53,156 nt of DNA from Desulfobacterales bacterium (GTDB lineage: Bacteria; Desulfobacterota; Desulfobacteria; Desulfobacterales; SURF-7), in the NCBI GenBank assembly GCA_018693105.1, contig JABHLN010000011.1, positions 1 through 53,156 of the forward strand. The letters are read 5' to 3'. Under the pieces are notes generated by a model. The model saw only the letters and a list, made by a program, of their open reading frames with translations. It was not told the origin of the DNA and did no database searches. Positions 27,958 through 36,766 of this stretch are shown one piece after another (position 1 is the stretch's first letter; every line of letters starts with the position of its first letter). Made by a program: the position numbers and the translations under genes.

Positions 27958-28365
27958 TTACTCATCTCTCTGGCAGAGTTCCACCAGAACTCCGTTAGTA
28001 GCTTTTGGGTGCAAAAATGCGATCTTCGCACCCCCGGCACCTCCCCTGGGTTTTTCGTCAATAAGCCGTACACCTTTTTCTTTTAGTTCCGCTAATGCCT
28101 CTTCAATATTTTCCACTCTGAAGGCTACATGCTGAACTCCTTCGCCTTTTTTCTCCAGGTACTTTGCAATCGGGCCGTCAGGTGCTGTAGATTCCAGGAG
28201 CTCCACTTCACTTTCGCCAACAGGTAAAAAAGCGGTTGTAACCTTCTGCGCCTCAACAGTTTCAGTGCCTTCAAAATCAAGGCCCATAACATCAGTCCAG
28301 AATTCTTTCCCGCCGTCTATACTTTTTACCGCAATTCCCAAATGATCTATCTTTAGTATTTTCAT
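27958..28365 (-). CDS. mce: Methylmalonyl-CoA epimerase
   Basis: The epimerase turns (S)- into (R)-methylmalonyl-CoA and feeds the mutase. The 135-residue product is a glyoxalase-fold protein with the expected metal ligands: His8 in KIDHLGIAV, the His in GVQHVAFRV and the Glu in GVLVELCQ. I use the ATG at 28365 with its AAGGG site; a TTG two codons upstream is also open. It is followed by the mutase on the same strand after a 205-base gap. Confidence 0.93.
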   Translation of the reverse strand: MKILKIDHLGIAVKSIDGGKEFWTDVMGLDFEGTETVEAQKVTTAFLPVGESEVELLESTAPDGPIAKYLEKKGEGVQHVAFRVENIEEALAELKEKGVRLIDEKPRGGAGGAKIAFLHPKATNGVLVELCQRDE

Positions 28366-28579
28366 TTCCAACCCTTTTTTTTGTACATATTAGTATAATT
28401 TGAACAACTAGTTATTATCAGGGCAATAAATTCCATCGAACATGTCCTAACAATGGCTTCCAGCATATGATGGATAAATTTGTATTAAATCATATCTGAA
28501 ATGTCAATATTTTTACATAGCCATCGGTTAAAACCAAACAAGGTATTAAAACTATTGATTCAAAAATAACACCTTACAT

Positions 28580-29359
28580 CTATTTGCCTTCAAATTGAGG
28601 TTTTCTTTTTCCCAGAAAGGCGCTTATGCCTTCATTCTTATCCCTGGTTTCGCAGATTTCAGCAAAGGCTTCATTTTCAATATCCAATCCTCTTTCCAAT
28701 GTCTCCTCAAGCCCGCGCGAAGAAGCGCTTTTAGCCGCCTGTACAGCCAGGGGTCCTTTCTTTTTGATCTTATCGGCGATTTTAAGAGCTTCTTCAACAA
28801 GCTTTTCAGAGGGCACCACCTTTTGAATCAGTCCGATATCAAAAGCCTTTTGTGCAGAGATTGCATCCCCTGTGAACATCAGATAGTTAGCCCAGCCAGG
28901 TCCGATTGCACGGGGCAAACGCTGGGTGCCTCCTGCCCCCGGGATAAGGCCCAGATTCACTTCGGGAAAACCCACTTTGACATGCTCTGAAGCAATTCGA
29001 ATATCACATGATAGAGCCAGCTCCAACCCGCCTCCCATGCATATTCCATTGATGGCGCAAATCACAGGTTTTTTAAAATAGGCAACACCATTGTAAAACT
29101 CCCGGGCCTTTGTTACCCGCTCAAGGCCACCTTCACGGTTTAGCTCCAGAAGATCAGGAATATTGGCACCTGCCGCAAAGAATTTCTCACCGCCACCCGT
29201 AATAATAAGAACCCTTACATCATCATTTTCTGAAAGTTCATCAAGTTTGCTTGTAAATTCGTATCTGAGATCAGGGCTCAATGCGTTGGCCGGGGGGTTG
29301 TCCATGGTCGCAACGGCCACATTTTGAATTATTTCAATCTGGATTTTTTCCTTTTCCAT
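28580..29359 (-). CDS. Enoyl-CoA hydratase/isomerase family protein
   Basis: The 259-residue crotonase-fold protein has the oxyanion segments [14 protein letters not shown] and [18 protein letters not shown] and the second-glutamate region [18 protein letters not shown]. Both acidic residues used for hydration (the Glu of GGGLELA, the Glu of FPEVNLG) are present, so a hydratase is more likely than a decarboxylase. Substrate unknown. A GGAGGACGG site precedes the ATG. It lies upstream of the epimerase on the same strand with a 214-base gap, so co-transcription is uncertain. Confidence 0.88.
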   Translation of the reverse strand: MEKEKIQIEIIQNVAVATMDNPPANALSPDLRYEFTSKLDELSENDDVRVLIITGGGEKFFAAGANIPDLLELNREGGLERVTKAREFYNGVAYFKKPVICAINGICMGGGLELALSCDIRIASEHVKVGFPEVNLGLIPGAGGTQRLPRAIGPGWANYLMFTGDAISAQKAFDIGLIQKVVPSEKLVEEALKIADKIKKKGPLAVQAAKSASSRGLEETLERGLDIENEAFAEICETRDKNEGISAFLGKRKPQFEGK

Positions 29360-29626
29360 CAGCCGTCCTCCGGTTTTCGGGGAAACTAAAATAAATCAAT
29401 TTAGCTGTAATTTAATCTTATACTTAATTATATATTTAATTAAGTACCCAGGTTTACTGATTATCTCAAATTGAGAATGTTGTCAATGCTAAATAGGCCC
29501 CCTGCATCCTCTATTTGCTTTAATAATTTGGAAATATTTCCCATATTTCATATAATTCATAAGCAGGAAAGTTTTCCTCCATGAGAACTGAAGCAGGGAT
29601 TGAATAGATACATTAATTATTATGAA

Positions 29627-30484
29627 TTATTGATGCCCCAATTTCCAGCGCATTCCTTTAAACATTAACTTTGAAAAAATTATTCCCAACCCCGGCGACA
29701 ACCTGCTCATCCACCAAAGTATTTTCCATCTGAATGGAATAATTATCATAGCTTTATTTCGGGAAATCTGCTTAAGGGCAACGTTAGCAAATATATCTAC
29801 AGGTAAAGGCCTGGCGCTTGCCATGAAAGCATCTAATTTTTCCTTTGGATACGATCGAATCCAACGGCCGTACCTGCCGCCGTCCTCAAGAATCGGGGTC
29901 TGTATCGCTCCCGGACATAATACGCTGGCACGGATACCTTCACCCGAAATTTCTGCGCGAAGTGTATTTGTCAGGCCAACAACAGCATGTTTTGTAGCAG
30001 TATAGGGAATTTGCATAGGCCATGGAAGTAATCCTGCCAAGGAGGCGGTATTAACAATGTGCCCAAACCCCTGCTTATGCATAATCTCATAAGCAGCATG
30101 CACACCGTGTACGACACCTCGAAAATTGATATCGATACTTTTGTCCCAGTCGCTGATTTCAAAATCCCCTGGTTCCCCAAATATGACGATTCCGGCGTTG
30201 TTGAACATATAATCAAGCCTACCGCATCGTTCAAAAGTCTGCTGCACAAGGTTTTTTACAGCTACATAATTAACAACATCCAGCTCAGCAGCTGTTGCTT
30301 TACCTCCTGATGCACGAATTTTTTCAGCTACCTCTTCGGCAAGATCCATCTGGAGATCGGCAAGAATTACTTCACAACCCCTTGCCGAAAGGGCCTCGCC
30401 AAACGCCCTTCCTATACCGGATGCTCCGCCAGTGATAATTGCTACCGCACCAGTGAATATTCTGATTTTTTCATTATCACTCAT
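29627..30484 (-). CDS. Short-chain dehydrogenase/reductase
   Basis: The 285-residue SDR has the cofactor motif TGGASGIG, the NNAG motif (FNNAGIVIFGEP), the catalytic Ser in NTASLAGLL and the YTATK Tyr-Lys pair. A C-terminal extension of about 40 residues (MIIIPFRWKILWWMSRLSPGLG) is amphipathic or membrane-associating, as in SDRs acting on lipid or steroid substrates. Reaction: NAD(P)-dependent oxidation or reduction of an alcohol/ketone. The next gene downstream in the same direction is unrelated, and the NTF2-like gene upstream is 51 bases away. Confidence 0.88.
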   Translation of the reverse strand: MSDNEKIRIFTGAVAIITGGASGIGRAFGEALSARGCEVILADLQMDLAEEVAEKIRASGGKATAAELDVVNYVAVKNLVQQTFERCGRLDYMFNNAGIVIFGEPGDFEISDWDKSIDINFRGVVHGVHAAYEIMHKQGFGHIVNTASLAGLLPWPMQIPYTATKHAVVGLTNTLRAEISGEGIRASVLCPGAIQTPILEDGGRYGRWIRSYPKEKLDAFMASARPLPVDIFANVALKQISRNKAMIIIPFRWKILWWMSRLSPGLGIIFSKLMFKGMRWKLGHQ

Positions 30485-30535
30485 TATTAAAGCCCAACCA
30501 CTTTTGTATAAAATATTGGCCCAGATTTAAATCTC

Positions 30536-31501
30536 TTAATTGCAGTAAAAGCGTGCAGCATAAATTTTTTTGGTTTTTTTATTAAACTGAAAAGTTGCTA
30601 TCCCCTGTTTAGCTTCGTTGCCCTCAGACATTTTAAACCGGCTGGCAGTAAAAAAACCTGCCGCCCTTATATCAGTAAAGTTGATCTTTGTGTTTTTACC
30701 GGGCCCGCTCATGTAGTTTTGAGGGTTGTATTGCCTGCCGTTTCCGACAAATTTGATAATTGAATTATTATCTTTGAAAAGACCTGAAAGCTTGTCAATG
30801 TTATTATTGTTAACCGCCTCAGCAAAAGAGGAGACTGCCTTTTTGCCTTCATCGCGGATGCCTCCCGCACCGGCCTTCATATATCCTATCATTCCGCCTA
30901 TCCCAAGACTTTTATACATATTTTGGAACATTGTCATCCCGACTTTAAAACTTTCAGGCCCCAGCTCTTCAAACTGTTTGGCCATTTTGTCCATTTCCCA
31001 GAAAGCTCTAAGATGGTATATTTTGATTTTCCCGTTTTCCATGGTCAACTGATAGAAAGAATAGGTATTTATTTTGAGTGTTATACCAGGTACTGGAGAT
31101 GCTTGTGAAAGTGCATCACGAATCACATCCATTCCGCATATGATATCCTGCTTACTTATAAAAGACACATCATTTTGCGCAATATTTGCTTCATAGAATT
31201 TGGCTACGGGAATTTTACCGTTCTCACCTCCGCACCTTAGAGGTTCAACACCCATAGGGTCTTCTATAGTGGCATTTTCTGAAAAGCATGAAAGGAATTT
31301 TTCCTTATCATGTGTTTTAACAGCAGCCACAAAATTATTTAAAAAAAGTTTTATTTCTTTTTCGGGTGCAACCACTGCTGATGTATTATCCTTTATCATT
31401 GATTCTAAATCAGTCACAACTTTCTTGTCAGAGAAAATGAATACTGAAAGAACTATGATGACAATGCTGATAACAATTATTTTAAATGTTTTACGAATCA
31501 T
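30536..31501 (-). CDS. Membrane-anchored NTF2/SnoaL-like protein
   Basis: The 321-residue product has an N-terminal membrane anchor (FKIIVISIVIIVLSVFIFS) and two regions that look like NTF2/SnoaL folds: one at about residues 45-170 (LNNFVAAVKTHDKEKFLSCF, NATIEDPMG) and one at about 215-321 (SSFAEAVNNNNIDKLSGLF). Members of this fold include ketosteroid-isomerase-like enzymes and ligand-binding proteins. A gene for an SDR follows, as often seen for steroid or polyketide-like substrates. No catalytic residues can be assigned with confidence. Confidence 0.6.
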   Translation of the reverse strand: MIRKTFKIIVISIVIIVLSVFIFSDKKVVTDLESMIKDNTSAVVAPEKEIKLFLNNFVAAVKTHDKEKFLSCFSENATIEDPMGVEPLRCGGENGKIPVAKFYEANIAQNDVSFISKQDIICGMDVIRDALSQASPVPGITLKINTYSFYQLTMENGKIKIYHLRAFWEMDKMAKQFEELGPESFKVGMTMFQNMYKSLGIGGMIGYMKAGAGGIRDEGKKAVSSFAEAVNNNNIDKLSGLFKDNNSIIKFVGNGRQYNPQNYMSGPGKNTKINFTDIRAAGFFTASRFKMSEGNEAKQGIATFQFNKKTKKIYAARFYCN

Positions 31502-31584
31502 GATACTTTATGCCTGCCTGATTCTTATGCGCCCTTTTCGGTAGCTTCTATCATTTTTTTAGGTTTTACTTTTTGTATTAGGAA

Positions 31585-32493
31585 TTATTCATTTTTTTCT
31601 AAATTACGTTTACGCTGCTTGAAGTAAGGATCATCAAAATTTATTGTTTCAGGATCCATAAGCCAGCGGAATTCTCCTCGGGCTTCTGCATCTTTTAAGG
31701 CTTGTAGGTATTTGTCATAATTGCCCGGTGCCATTGCCATAGTAAGGGACCAGTCAGCCTCTACAGAACATGTGGGGCATACGTTTACACAGTAAAAACA
31801 ATAGATACAGGGATCCTGTATACGTATCGGGTCCGACTCAATATCGATGCCCCCTACCGGACAGGCTTTCTGACAATCTCCGCACTGCACACAGGTTTCT
31901 GAATTTATGGAAAGTGGCGGCATAACCTGGGATAGAAAATCAAGTGAAAATACCGCTGCTTCTTCCGGTGCCCATTCTTCTGTTACTTCAGCCGGGTTTT
32001 CAATACAGCTTGTGTCACCGCTTAAAACAGCTCTTCCGCATTGGGCAATCTTTTTACCGAAAAGTTGTGCTTCCTGAAGCTCCTGATCGTCAGGGTGTCC
32101 TGTTGTTACGGTTGGATAGGGATAAAACGGTATAGTACCATCAGCATACGTATCATGATATCCGATAACCCTTATCCCTTTCTTTTCAAGACGTTCTTTC
32201 ATGGAATAGAATATTACACCCATAACTGAACCGTGTGTGCAGAAGAGAAACCAGTTTTTATCATTTAAATCGGGTAATTCTTCAATAAACCTGCGAACAT
32301 TTTCCGGCTCTTGATAATAAAATACGGGACAGCCGAGACCCACAAGGTCATATTGATCCAGCTGTTTCGTATCCACACCGGCAAGGTCGGTCATTTCACA
32401 AAACTCTGTCTCCTCCTTTATACCATCGCGGATATATTCTGCCACTTTTCGAGTATTTCCTGTTTGAGAAAAACAAATGATCAATGTTTTCAT
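31585..32493 (-). CDS. Flavodoxin-ferredoxin fusion protein, paralogue
   Basis: This 302-residue protein is a close paralogue of the 15698-16609 product. The FMN loop (FSQTGNTRKVAEYI), the GLGCPVFYYQEP strand and the two-cluster ferredoxin (CVQCGDCQKACP, CIYCFYCVNVCP) are the same. Differences are scattered, mostly in the linker and around the second cluster (CICCFHC there, CIYCFYC here). The extra cysteine of the first paralogue is replaced by Tyr. Both genes have GGGGCAA-type ribosome-binding sites. The neighbourhoods differ, so a dispersed duplication is likely. Confidence 0.88.
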   Translation of the reverse strand: MKTLIICFSQTGNTRKVAEYIRDGIKEETEFCEMTDLAGVDTKQLDQYDLVGLGCPVFYYQEPENVRRFIEELPDLNDKNWFLFCTHGSVMGVIFYSMKERLEKKGIRVIGYHDTYADGTIPFYPYPTVTTGHPDDQELQEAQLFGKKIAQCGRAVLSGDTSCIENPAEVTEEWAPEEAAVFSLDFLSQVMPPLSINSETCVQCGDCQKACPVGGIDIESDPIRIQDPCIYCFYCVNVCPTCSVEADWSLTMAMAPGNYDKYLQALKDAEARGEFRWLMDPETINFDDPYFKQRKRNLEKNE

Positions 32494-32654
32494 AGTTGCC
32501 CCTTACAATAAGATAGAGATTCTATTTTCTAATAAAAACTTTTGATGGAGTCTTAAAAAAGTATAATCACTTACCAGCTATAAAATCAAGCTGCTAATAC
32601 CTTTCTTTAAATTGATGGTAACCTGTATATTCTCCAATAAAATAATTTGGGTAG

Positions 32655-32764
32655 TCAAGTATAATGGCATAGTAAATACCGAGGAATGAGGTGTACTTAT
32701 CGTACGCCGCAGTGACGAGAGATGTAGCGCAACGCAGATATTGGACTTTTTACGAAGCCATCAA
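32655..32764. repeat. Palindromic element, type 2, left-truncated
   Basis: The copy shares CCGAGGAATGAGG, TGTACTTATCGTACGCCGC and the right end GGACTTTTTACGAAGCCATCAA with the full type-2 copy at 9726-9880, but its left terminal repeat has decayed. The central hairpin has lost one pair (TGTAC versus GTACGCC). It ends nine bases from the stop of the acyl-CoA dehydrogenase gene. Confidence 0.8.
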
Positions 32765-32772
32765 ATATGAAT

Positions 32773-33891
32773 TTATAGTTTTTGCGCAACTGCCTCAACC
32801 AAATGATGAGGATTTCTGCCGGCAAGCAGCTGAAGAGTTTTCACATCACGCATGATTTTTTCAAGGCCGAATTCATGCATGTACCCGTATCCGCCATGAA
32901 TCTGTACAGCGTCGATAGCAATTTCCAGAGCTGAATCGGTGCAGTATACCTTGACAAGTGAGTGCTCAGGCTTTGCAAAGGAAAGATTAAGTTTTGACTC
33001 ATCAAATAACCTTGTATATGCCGCAGTTCCAATGGAAATCTTCATCTGCATATTCCCAAGCATTCGCTGAACCTCCTGGTGCTGTATAATCATTTTGCCA
33101 TACTGATAACGCCCCCCGGCATATTCATATGCTTTTTGATAAGCAGAACGGGCAGCTCCCATAGCCATGGCGGCTATATATCCCCTGAATGCATGACGGG
33201 CAGCAATCATCATATCCTCTGCTTTTCCGCGAGTGCCTAAGATAGCATCAGGTGCAATATGAACATCATCAAATTTTATTTTTTTAAACGGATTTACTTT
33301 CAGGCCTGGTAAATATGCATCTTCGGAAAAAGAAATTCCCGGAGCATTGGATTCAACCAGCAGGCAGGTAACATCTTCAGAATCATTTTCTTTTACAAAA
33401 ACCAGAAAAATATCAGCAATGCCGGCATTGCCTACCAGTTGGCTCACCCCGTTCAACAGGAACCCGCCATCTTTTTCTTTCATTACCAGTTCTGATTGTT
33501 CGAGTTCCGGTGTGAAAACAACTGCAGCCATTCTCACTGCACCGTCATCCCCCGGAATAAGAGATGACGAATAACGTTTTTTCGAACCGTTATCCATCAG
33601 AGGTAAAAGGGTGCAGGCGCAAAAATGATTTGCAAATATCGAGGCTGTACCCGCACATTCCGAAGCAAAGACATCCAGAACAAGAGCCCCTGAAACTTCA
33701 GGATACCCGACCCCGCCTTCCGTCTCCGGAATTATAAGGGCGGGGATGTCCAGCGCTTCGCTTTTCTGCCAGATAGTTTTAACAAAATCGGCATCACGAT
33801 CTAAGTCCGCCTCCAATGCCTGAGGCCTTATATCGTTTTTGGAAAACCTGCCGCATTCTGAGATGATTCGATTAAACACAGCCTCTGACAT
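32773..33891 (-). CDS. Acyl-CoA dehydrogenase-like protein lacking the canonical Glu
   Basis: About 372 residues with the ACAD order of domains: N-terminal helices, a middle beta domain (LLNGVSQLVGNAGIADIFLVF), and C-terminal helices with RYQYGKMIIQHQEVQRMLGNMQM and IHGGYGYMHEFGLEKIMRDVK. Where most ACADs have the catalytic Glu in an E-G-T motif, this reads LLAGRN: the Glu is Ala. A dehydrogenase using another base, or a non-dehydrogenase, is possible. I start at the second in-frame ATG, 33891, because the GGGAG site is too close to the first (33897). Confidence 0.82.
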   Translation of the reverse strand: MSEAVFNRIISECGRFSKNDIRPQALEADLDRDADFVKTIWQKSEALDIPALIIPETEGGVGYPEVSGALVLDVFASECAGTASIFANHFCACTLLPLMDNGSKKRYSSSLIPGDDGAVRMAAVVFTPELEQSELVMKEKDGGFLLNGVSQLVGNAGIADIFLVFVKENDSEDVTCLLVESNAPGISFSEDAYLPGLKVNPFKKIKFDDVHIAPDAILGTRGKAEDMMIAARHAFRGYIAAMAMGAARSAYQKAYEYAGGRYQYGKMIIQHQEVQRMLGNMQMKISIGTAAYTRLFDESKLNLSFAKPEHSLVKVYCTDSALEIAIDAVQIHGGYGYMHEFGLEKIMRDVKTLQLLAGRNPHHLVEAVAQKL

Positions 33892-33908
33892 GGTCATTTC
33901 TCCCTGTT

Positions 33909-34003
33909 AGTGTCCATCCTAAAATCGGATAGTTTGGTCGAGTTCAAGAAAGGCGCAACCGATAGCGCTAATCGGCCAAACTATTCATTTCCGGGCGGAC
34001 ACT
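33909..34003. repeat. 95-bp inverted-repeat element
   Basis: AGTGTCC (33909-33915) and GGACACT (33997-34003) are perfect seven-base terminal inverted repeats, and ATAGTTTGG (33929-33937) and CCAAACTAT (33976-33984) pair inside. The centre holds CCGATAGCGCTAATCGG. This is a different element from types 1 and 2, with one copy in the window, wedged between the dehydrogenase and thiolase genes. Confidence 0.75.
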
Positions 34004-34010
34004 CGTTAAA

Positions 34011-35249
34011 TCAACGTTTAAATATATGCATCGCCATTGCAGCAGCATCCATTCCAAGTATACCGCCGCCATTATGGGTCATACCGACCTTGGGGTCTTT
34101 TACCTGACGTTTTCCGGCAGTCCCTCTCAGCTGATTAACAATTTCATAAATCTGACCACATCCTGTCGCTCCGATCGGGTGCCCTTTAGTGGCCAGACCA
34201 CCGGAAGGATTGCTGGGGTGCTTCCCATCAATTTCCATATAACCTTCATCAATCCATTTTGGAGCATCTTCTCCGGGACAGATTCCCAGATCTATGAGGT
34301 TGATGATTTCAGAAGGAGAAGTTGCATCATGAACTTCTATGACATCAATATCTTCAGGGCCGATACCGGCCATTTCAAAAGCCTTGGGTCCCACACGGCT
34401 TGTGATATTATCTTCCACATCATCAGTAACCAGTTTGCCGCTGCCAAGTACCGAAGCTTCAACCCAGACCGGCTTATTGGTGAACTGGGCGGCCTTTTCT
34501 TTAGAGCATATAATTGCGGCTGCACCTCCGTCACCTACCGGAGAGCACATCATACGGGTAAGGGGAAATGATACATCCCCGGAATTTAAAACCTCTTCAA
34601 GGGTCACAGCCTTCTGATGCTGTGCGTGCGGGTTTATGGCCCCGTTTTTATGACTTTTTACCGCAATCTTGGCAAAATGTTCCTGGGTTAAACCGTATTT
34701 TTCCATAATAAATTTTGTATAAAAGGCATACATATCCATGAAAACGCTGCGGTTCTTACCGCTTCCCTTGCCAAAAACCTTTTCCGATTCCACAGGGATA
34801 AATTTTTGAGTCTCTTCAGAACCACTTAATATGGCATTAAGCATATCTACATCAACGGCAGAACCAAGGGCCATAAACGATTTAATCTTATCCGTATCGT
34901 ATAATTTTTCAAAACCGTTAATAAGTACACAGTCATATATACCAGCTCCAACCGCTGCCCACCCAAGGTGAAATGCCGTTGAAGAACTGGCACATGCATT
35001 TTCAACATTATACATGGGAATTTCGTCAATCCCCATGGCACTAAGGGTTACCTGGGCCTTAATCATCTCCTGACCGGTCATTAAACCCGGTGCGGCGCTC
35101 CCTACATAAGCAGCTTCTATGTCTTTTTTTCCTATTCCGGCATCTTCAATGGCTTTTTCCGAAGATTCACGTACCAGATCCTTTATTCCCTTGTCGAGAA
35201 ATTTCCCAAACCTTGTCATACCCACGCCAATCACGGCAACATCCCTCAT
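34011..35249 (-). CDS. SCP-x-type thiolase / lipid-transfer-like acetyl-CoA acyltransferase
   Basis: The 412-residue product belongs to the SCP-x thiolase branch: nucleophile Cys86 in ENACASSS, the GLATKGHPIGATGCGQ block with the acid/base His, and a final NGGGILGMDAA. Members act on branched or steroid-like 3-ketoacyl-CoAs as well as acetyl groups. The ATG at 35249 has a GAGGAGG site; an earlier frame start at 35282 would lie in the leader. An inverted repeat at 35307-35322 upstream matches the one before the nitroreductase gene at 36767, so both are probably controlled by the regulator between them. Confidence 0.9.
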   Translation of the reverse strand: MRDVAVIGVGMTRFGKFLDKGIKDLVRESSEKAIEDAGIGKKDIEAAYVGSAAPGLMTGQEMIKAQVTLSAMGIDEIPMYNVENACASSSTAFHLGWAAVGAGIYDCVLINGFEKLYDTDKIKSFMALGSAVDVDMLNAILSGSEETQKFIPVESEKVFGKGSGKNRSVFMDMYAFYTKFIMEKYGLTQEHFAKIAVKSHKNGAINPHAQHQKAVTLEEVLNSGDVSFPLTRMMCSPVGDGGAAAIICSKEKAAQFTNKPVWVEASVLGSGKLVTDDVEDNITSRVGPKAFEMAGIGPEDIDVIEVHDATSPSEIINLIDLGICPGEDAPKWIDEGYMEIDGKHPSNPSGGLATKGHPIGATGCGQIYEIVNQLRGTAGKRQVKDPKVGMTHNGGGILGMDAAAMAMHIFKR

Positions 35250-35306
35250 AAGAGATACCTCCTCATATATTATAATATTCAATGAATTTATTTTTACATC
35301 AATAAC

Positions 35307-35322
35307 TTGACTGTCAGGTCAA
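35307..35322. promoter_or_regulatory. Operator candidate TTGACT-N4-GGTCAA
   Basis: The 16-base inverted repeat TTGACTGTCAGGTCAA lies 58 bases upstream of the SCP-x thiolase start. On the minus strand a TTGACA hexamer (from about 35347) and a TACGAT-like -10 just upstream would put the operator at the start of transcription. It differs at three positions from the repeat at 36680-36695. Confidence 0.65.
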
Positions 35323-35462
35323 CTATCGTACATAGCTGACTCATTTGTCAACAAAAAATTTAACCGGAGTTTGTTTTTCTTTATTAATGGTAACTGTTTT
35401 AAATATTTATGGGTATATAGCTTGCAGAAGACGGATTTTAATGTACAGTTGCTGTAAAGCTG

Positions 35463-36356
35463 CTATTCATTGTGCAATAGCCCTTTCCAAATGCCATTGA
35501 TAATTCCCTGAATAGTAGATCGGGAAAAATCCTTTTCAACAGAGAGAAAAAAGTCAATATTCTCAATTATAATAATTGTTACTAAGCTTATGATTTTCGG
35601 ATTTACAGCAGGAATAAGACCTTGCTCTATACATTTATTTATATCTGATTCAAAAGGCTTGCGAATAGATATTATTATCTGATTTCCCAGACTTCTAAGC
35701 TTGGGATCATCATCATTAAGAACCTCTTTACAGAGTTTAATAATAGAGCTGAATTCTCTTCTTGCCGGAAGAACCGTATCCATTCTTAAATCCATTCGTT
35801 TTAAAGGGTTCTTCTCCTTATAAATCTTATCCCATCCTTCAGAAAAGAGAGCTTCAAATATTCCGGGAGCACATTCTAAAAAAAGCTCTTTTTTATTTTT
35901 GAAAAAAAAGTAAAACGAACCTTTCCCAATATTGAGCTGGCTGGTTATATCGTTAACCTTTGTTTCTTTATAACCCTTTTCTTTGAATATTTTAATTGCA
36001 AGTTTAATTATCCCTTCACGGGTTTTTTTACCCTGTATTCTCTGAGGTAATTTCTGTTTTTTTTCATCATGCTTTTTCAACTGAATGCTTTCAGTGAGTT
36101 TAACTCTGTTGGTTTTTTCTTTAGGTACCCCGGAAATCTTTTCACGAATAGCAAATAATGGAAGTCCCTGTTGTTTAAGTTCACCGATTGTTTCGAGTTT
36201 CTTGATATGAAGCTCATCGTAATAAGCCATTGTCTTTCCGGTTTTTTCCGGTGGATGCAGCAGCCCTATCTGTAAATAATAATGCACTGTCCGGCGGGAA
36301 ATCCCGGTTAATCGCTCTAACTCTCCAATCTTAAACCATTTTTTTTTCTCTTTCAC
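35463..36356 (-). CDS. Dual-HTH regulator: MerR N-terminus fused to a TetR family protein
   Basis: The 297-residue product has two DNA-binding domains. Residues 7-75 are a MerR winged helix (FKIGELERLTGISRRTVHYY, LETIGELKQQG). Residues 110-158 are a TetR helix-turn-helix (IKIFKEKGYKETKVNDITSQ, GKGSFYFFFKNKKELF). The rest is a TetR ligand/dimer domain. The start is GTG with an AAAGGTAA site. It lies between two genes, each preceded by a TTGACT-N4-GGTCAA repeat of TetR operator size, which are its likely targets. The ligand may be an acyl-CoA, given the neighbours. Confidence 0.88.
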   Translation of the reverse strand: MKEKKKWFKIGELERLTGISRRTVHYYLQIGLLHPPEKTGKTMAYYDELHIKKLETIGELKQQGLPLFAIREKISGVPKEKTNRVKLTESIQLKKHDEKKQKLPQRIQGKKTREGIIKLAIKIFKEKGYKETKVNDITSQLNIGKGSFYFFFKNKKELFLECAPGIFEALFSEGWDKIYKEKNPLKRMDLRMDTVLPARREFSSIIKLCKEVLNDDDPKLRSLGNQIIISIRKPFESDINKCIEQGLIPAVNPKIISLVTIIIIENIDFFLSVEKDFSRSTIQGIINGIWKGLLHNE

Positions 36357-36679
36357 TTAACAATTACCTTTCAAAAAAATATTACCGGGGCATTGCTTAT
36401 AATTTTTACGAGCTTATCGGGCTTTAGTTATTTTACCATATTGTATTAACCAGTAACTATACACAGCTAATACCTTATTGCAAGAATAAAATTATTTAAT
36501 TATGTTTAAAGGAAATAAATATTTATCTGTAATCTGCAGTATATTAGATTAGATTTTATGGTATTTTAAATTATTTCATTTTGTAATATGAGATCCTTAC
36601 CGGCCTTGAGTGAAATCCCCATATGTTTTAATTAGATGAAATAGGTGCTTTAATTTTATTGCTTCAGGCTGAAAACCCC
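36357..36679. other. Intergenic AT-rich region between regulator and nitroreductase
   Basis: These 320 bases are strongly AT-rich, carry no plausible gene and no repeat-family copy. They form the divergent control region for the regulator (minus strand) and the 36767 gene (plus strand). I could not choose a promoter for the regulator among several weak TATAAT-like hexamers. Confidence 0.5.
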
Positions 36680-36708
36680 TTGACTATACGGTCAATTAAA
36701 TATTAAAT
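36680..36708 (+). promoter_or_regulatory. Promoter with embedded operator TTGACT-N4-GGTCAA
   Basis: TTGACT (36680-36685), a 17-base spacer and TTAAAT (36703-36708) make a plus-strand promoter for the ferredoxin-nitroreductase gene. The first 16 bases, TTGACTATACGGTCAA, are the inverted repeat shared with 35307-35322. A bound repressor would cover the -35 hexamer. Confidence 0.7.
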
Positions 36709-36766
36709 TAAGCTCATTAGTTCTGACTTAAAATTAAAGAAAAACCGCCGCCCCTGAGGAGGTAAT

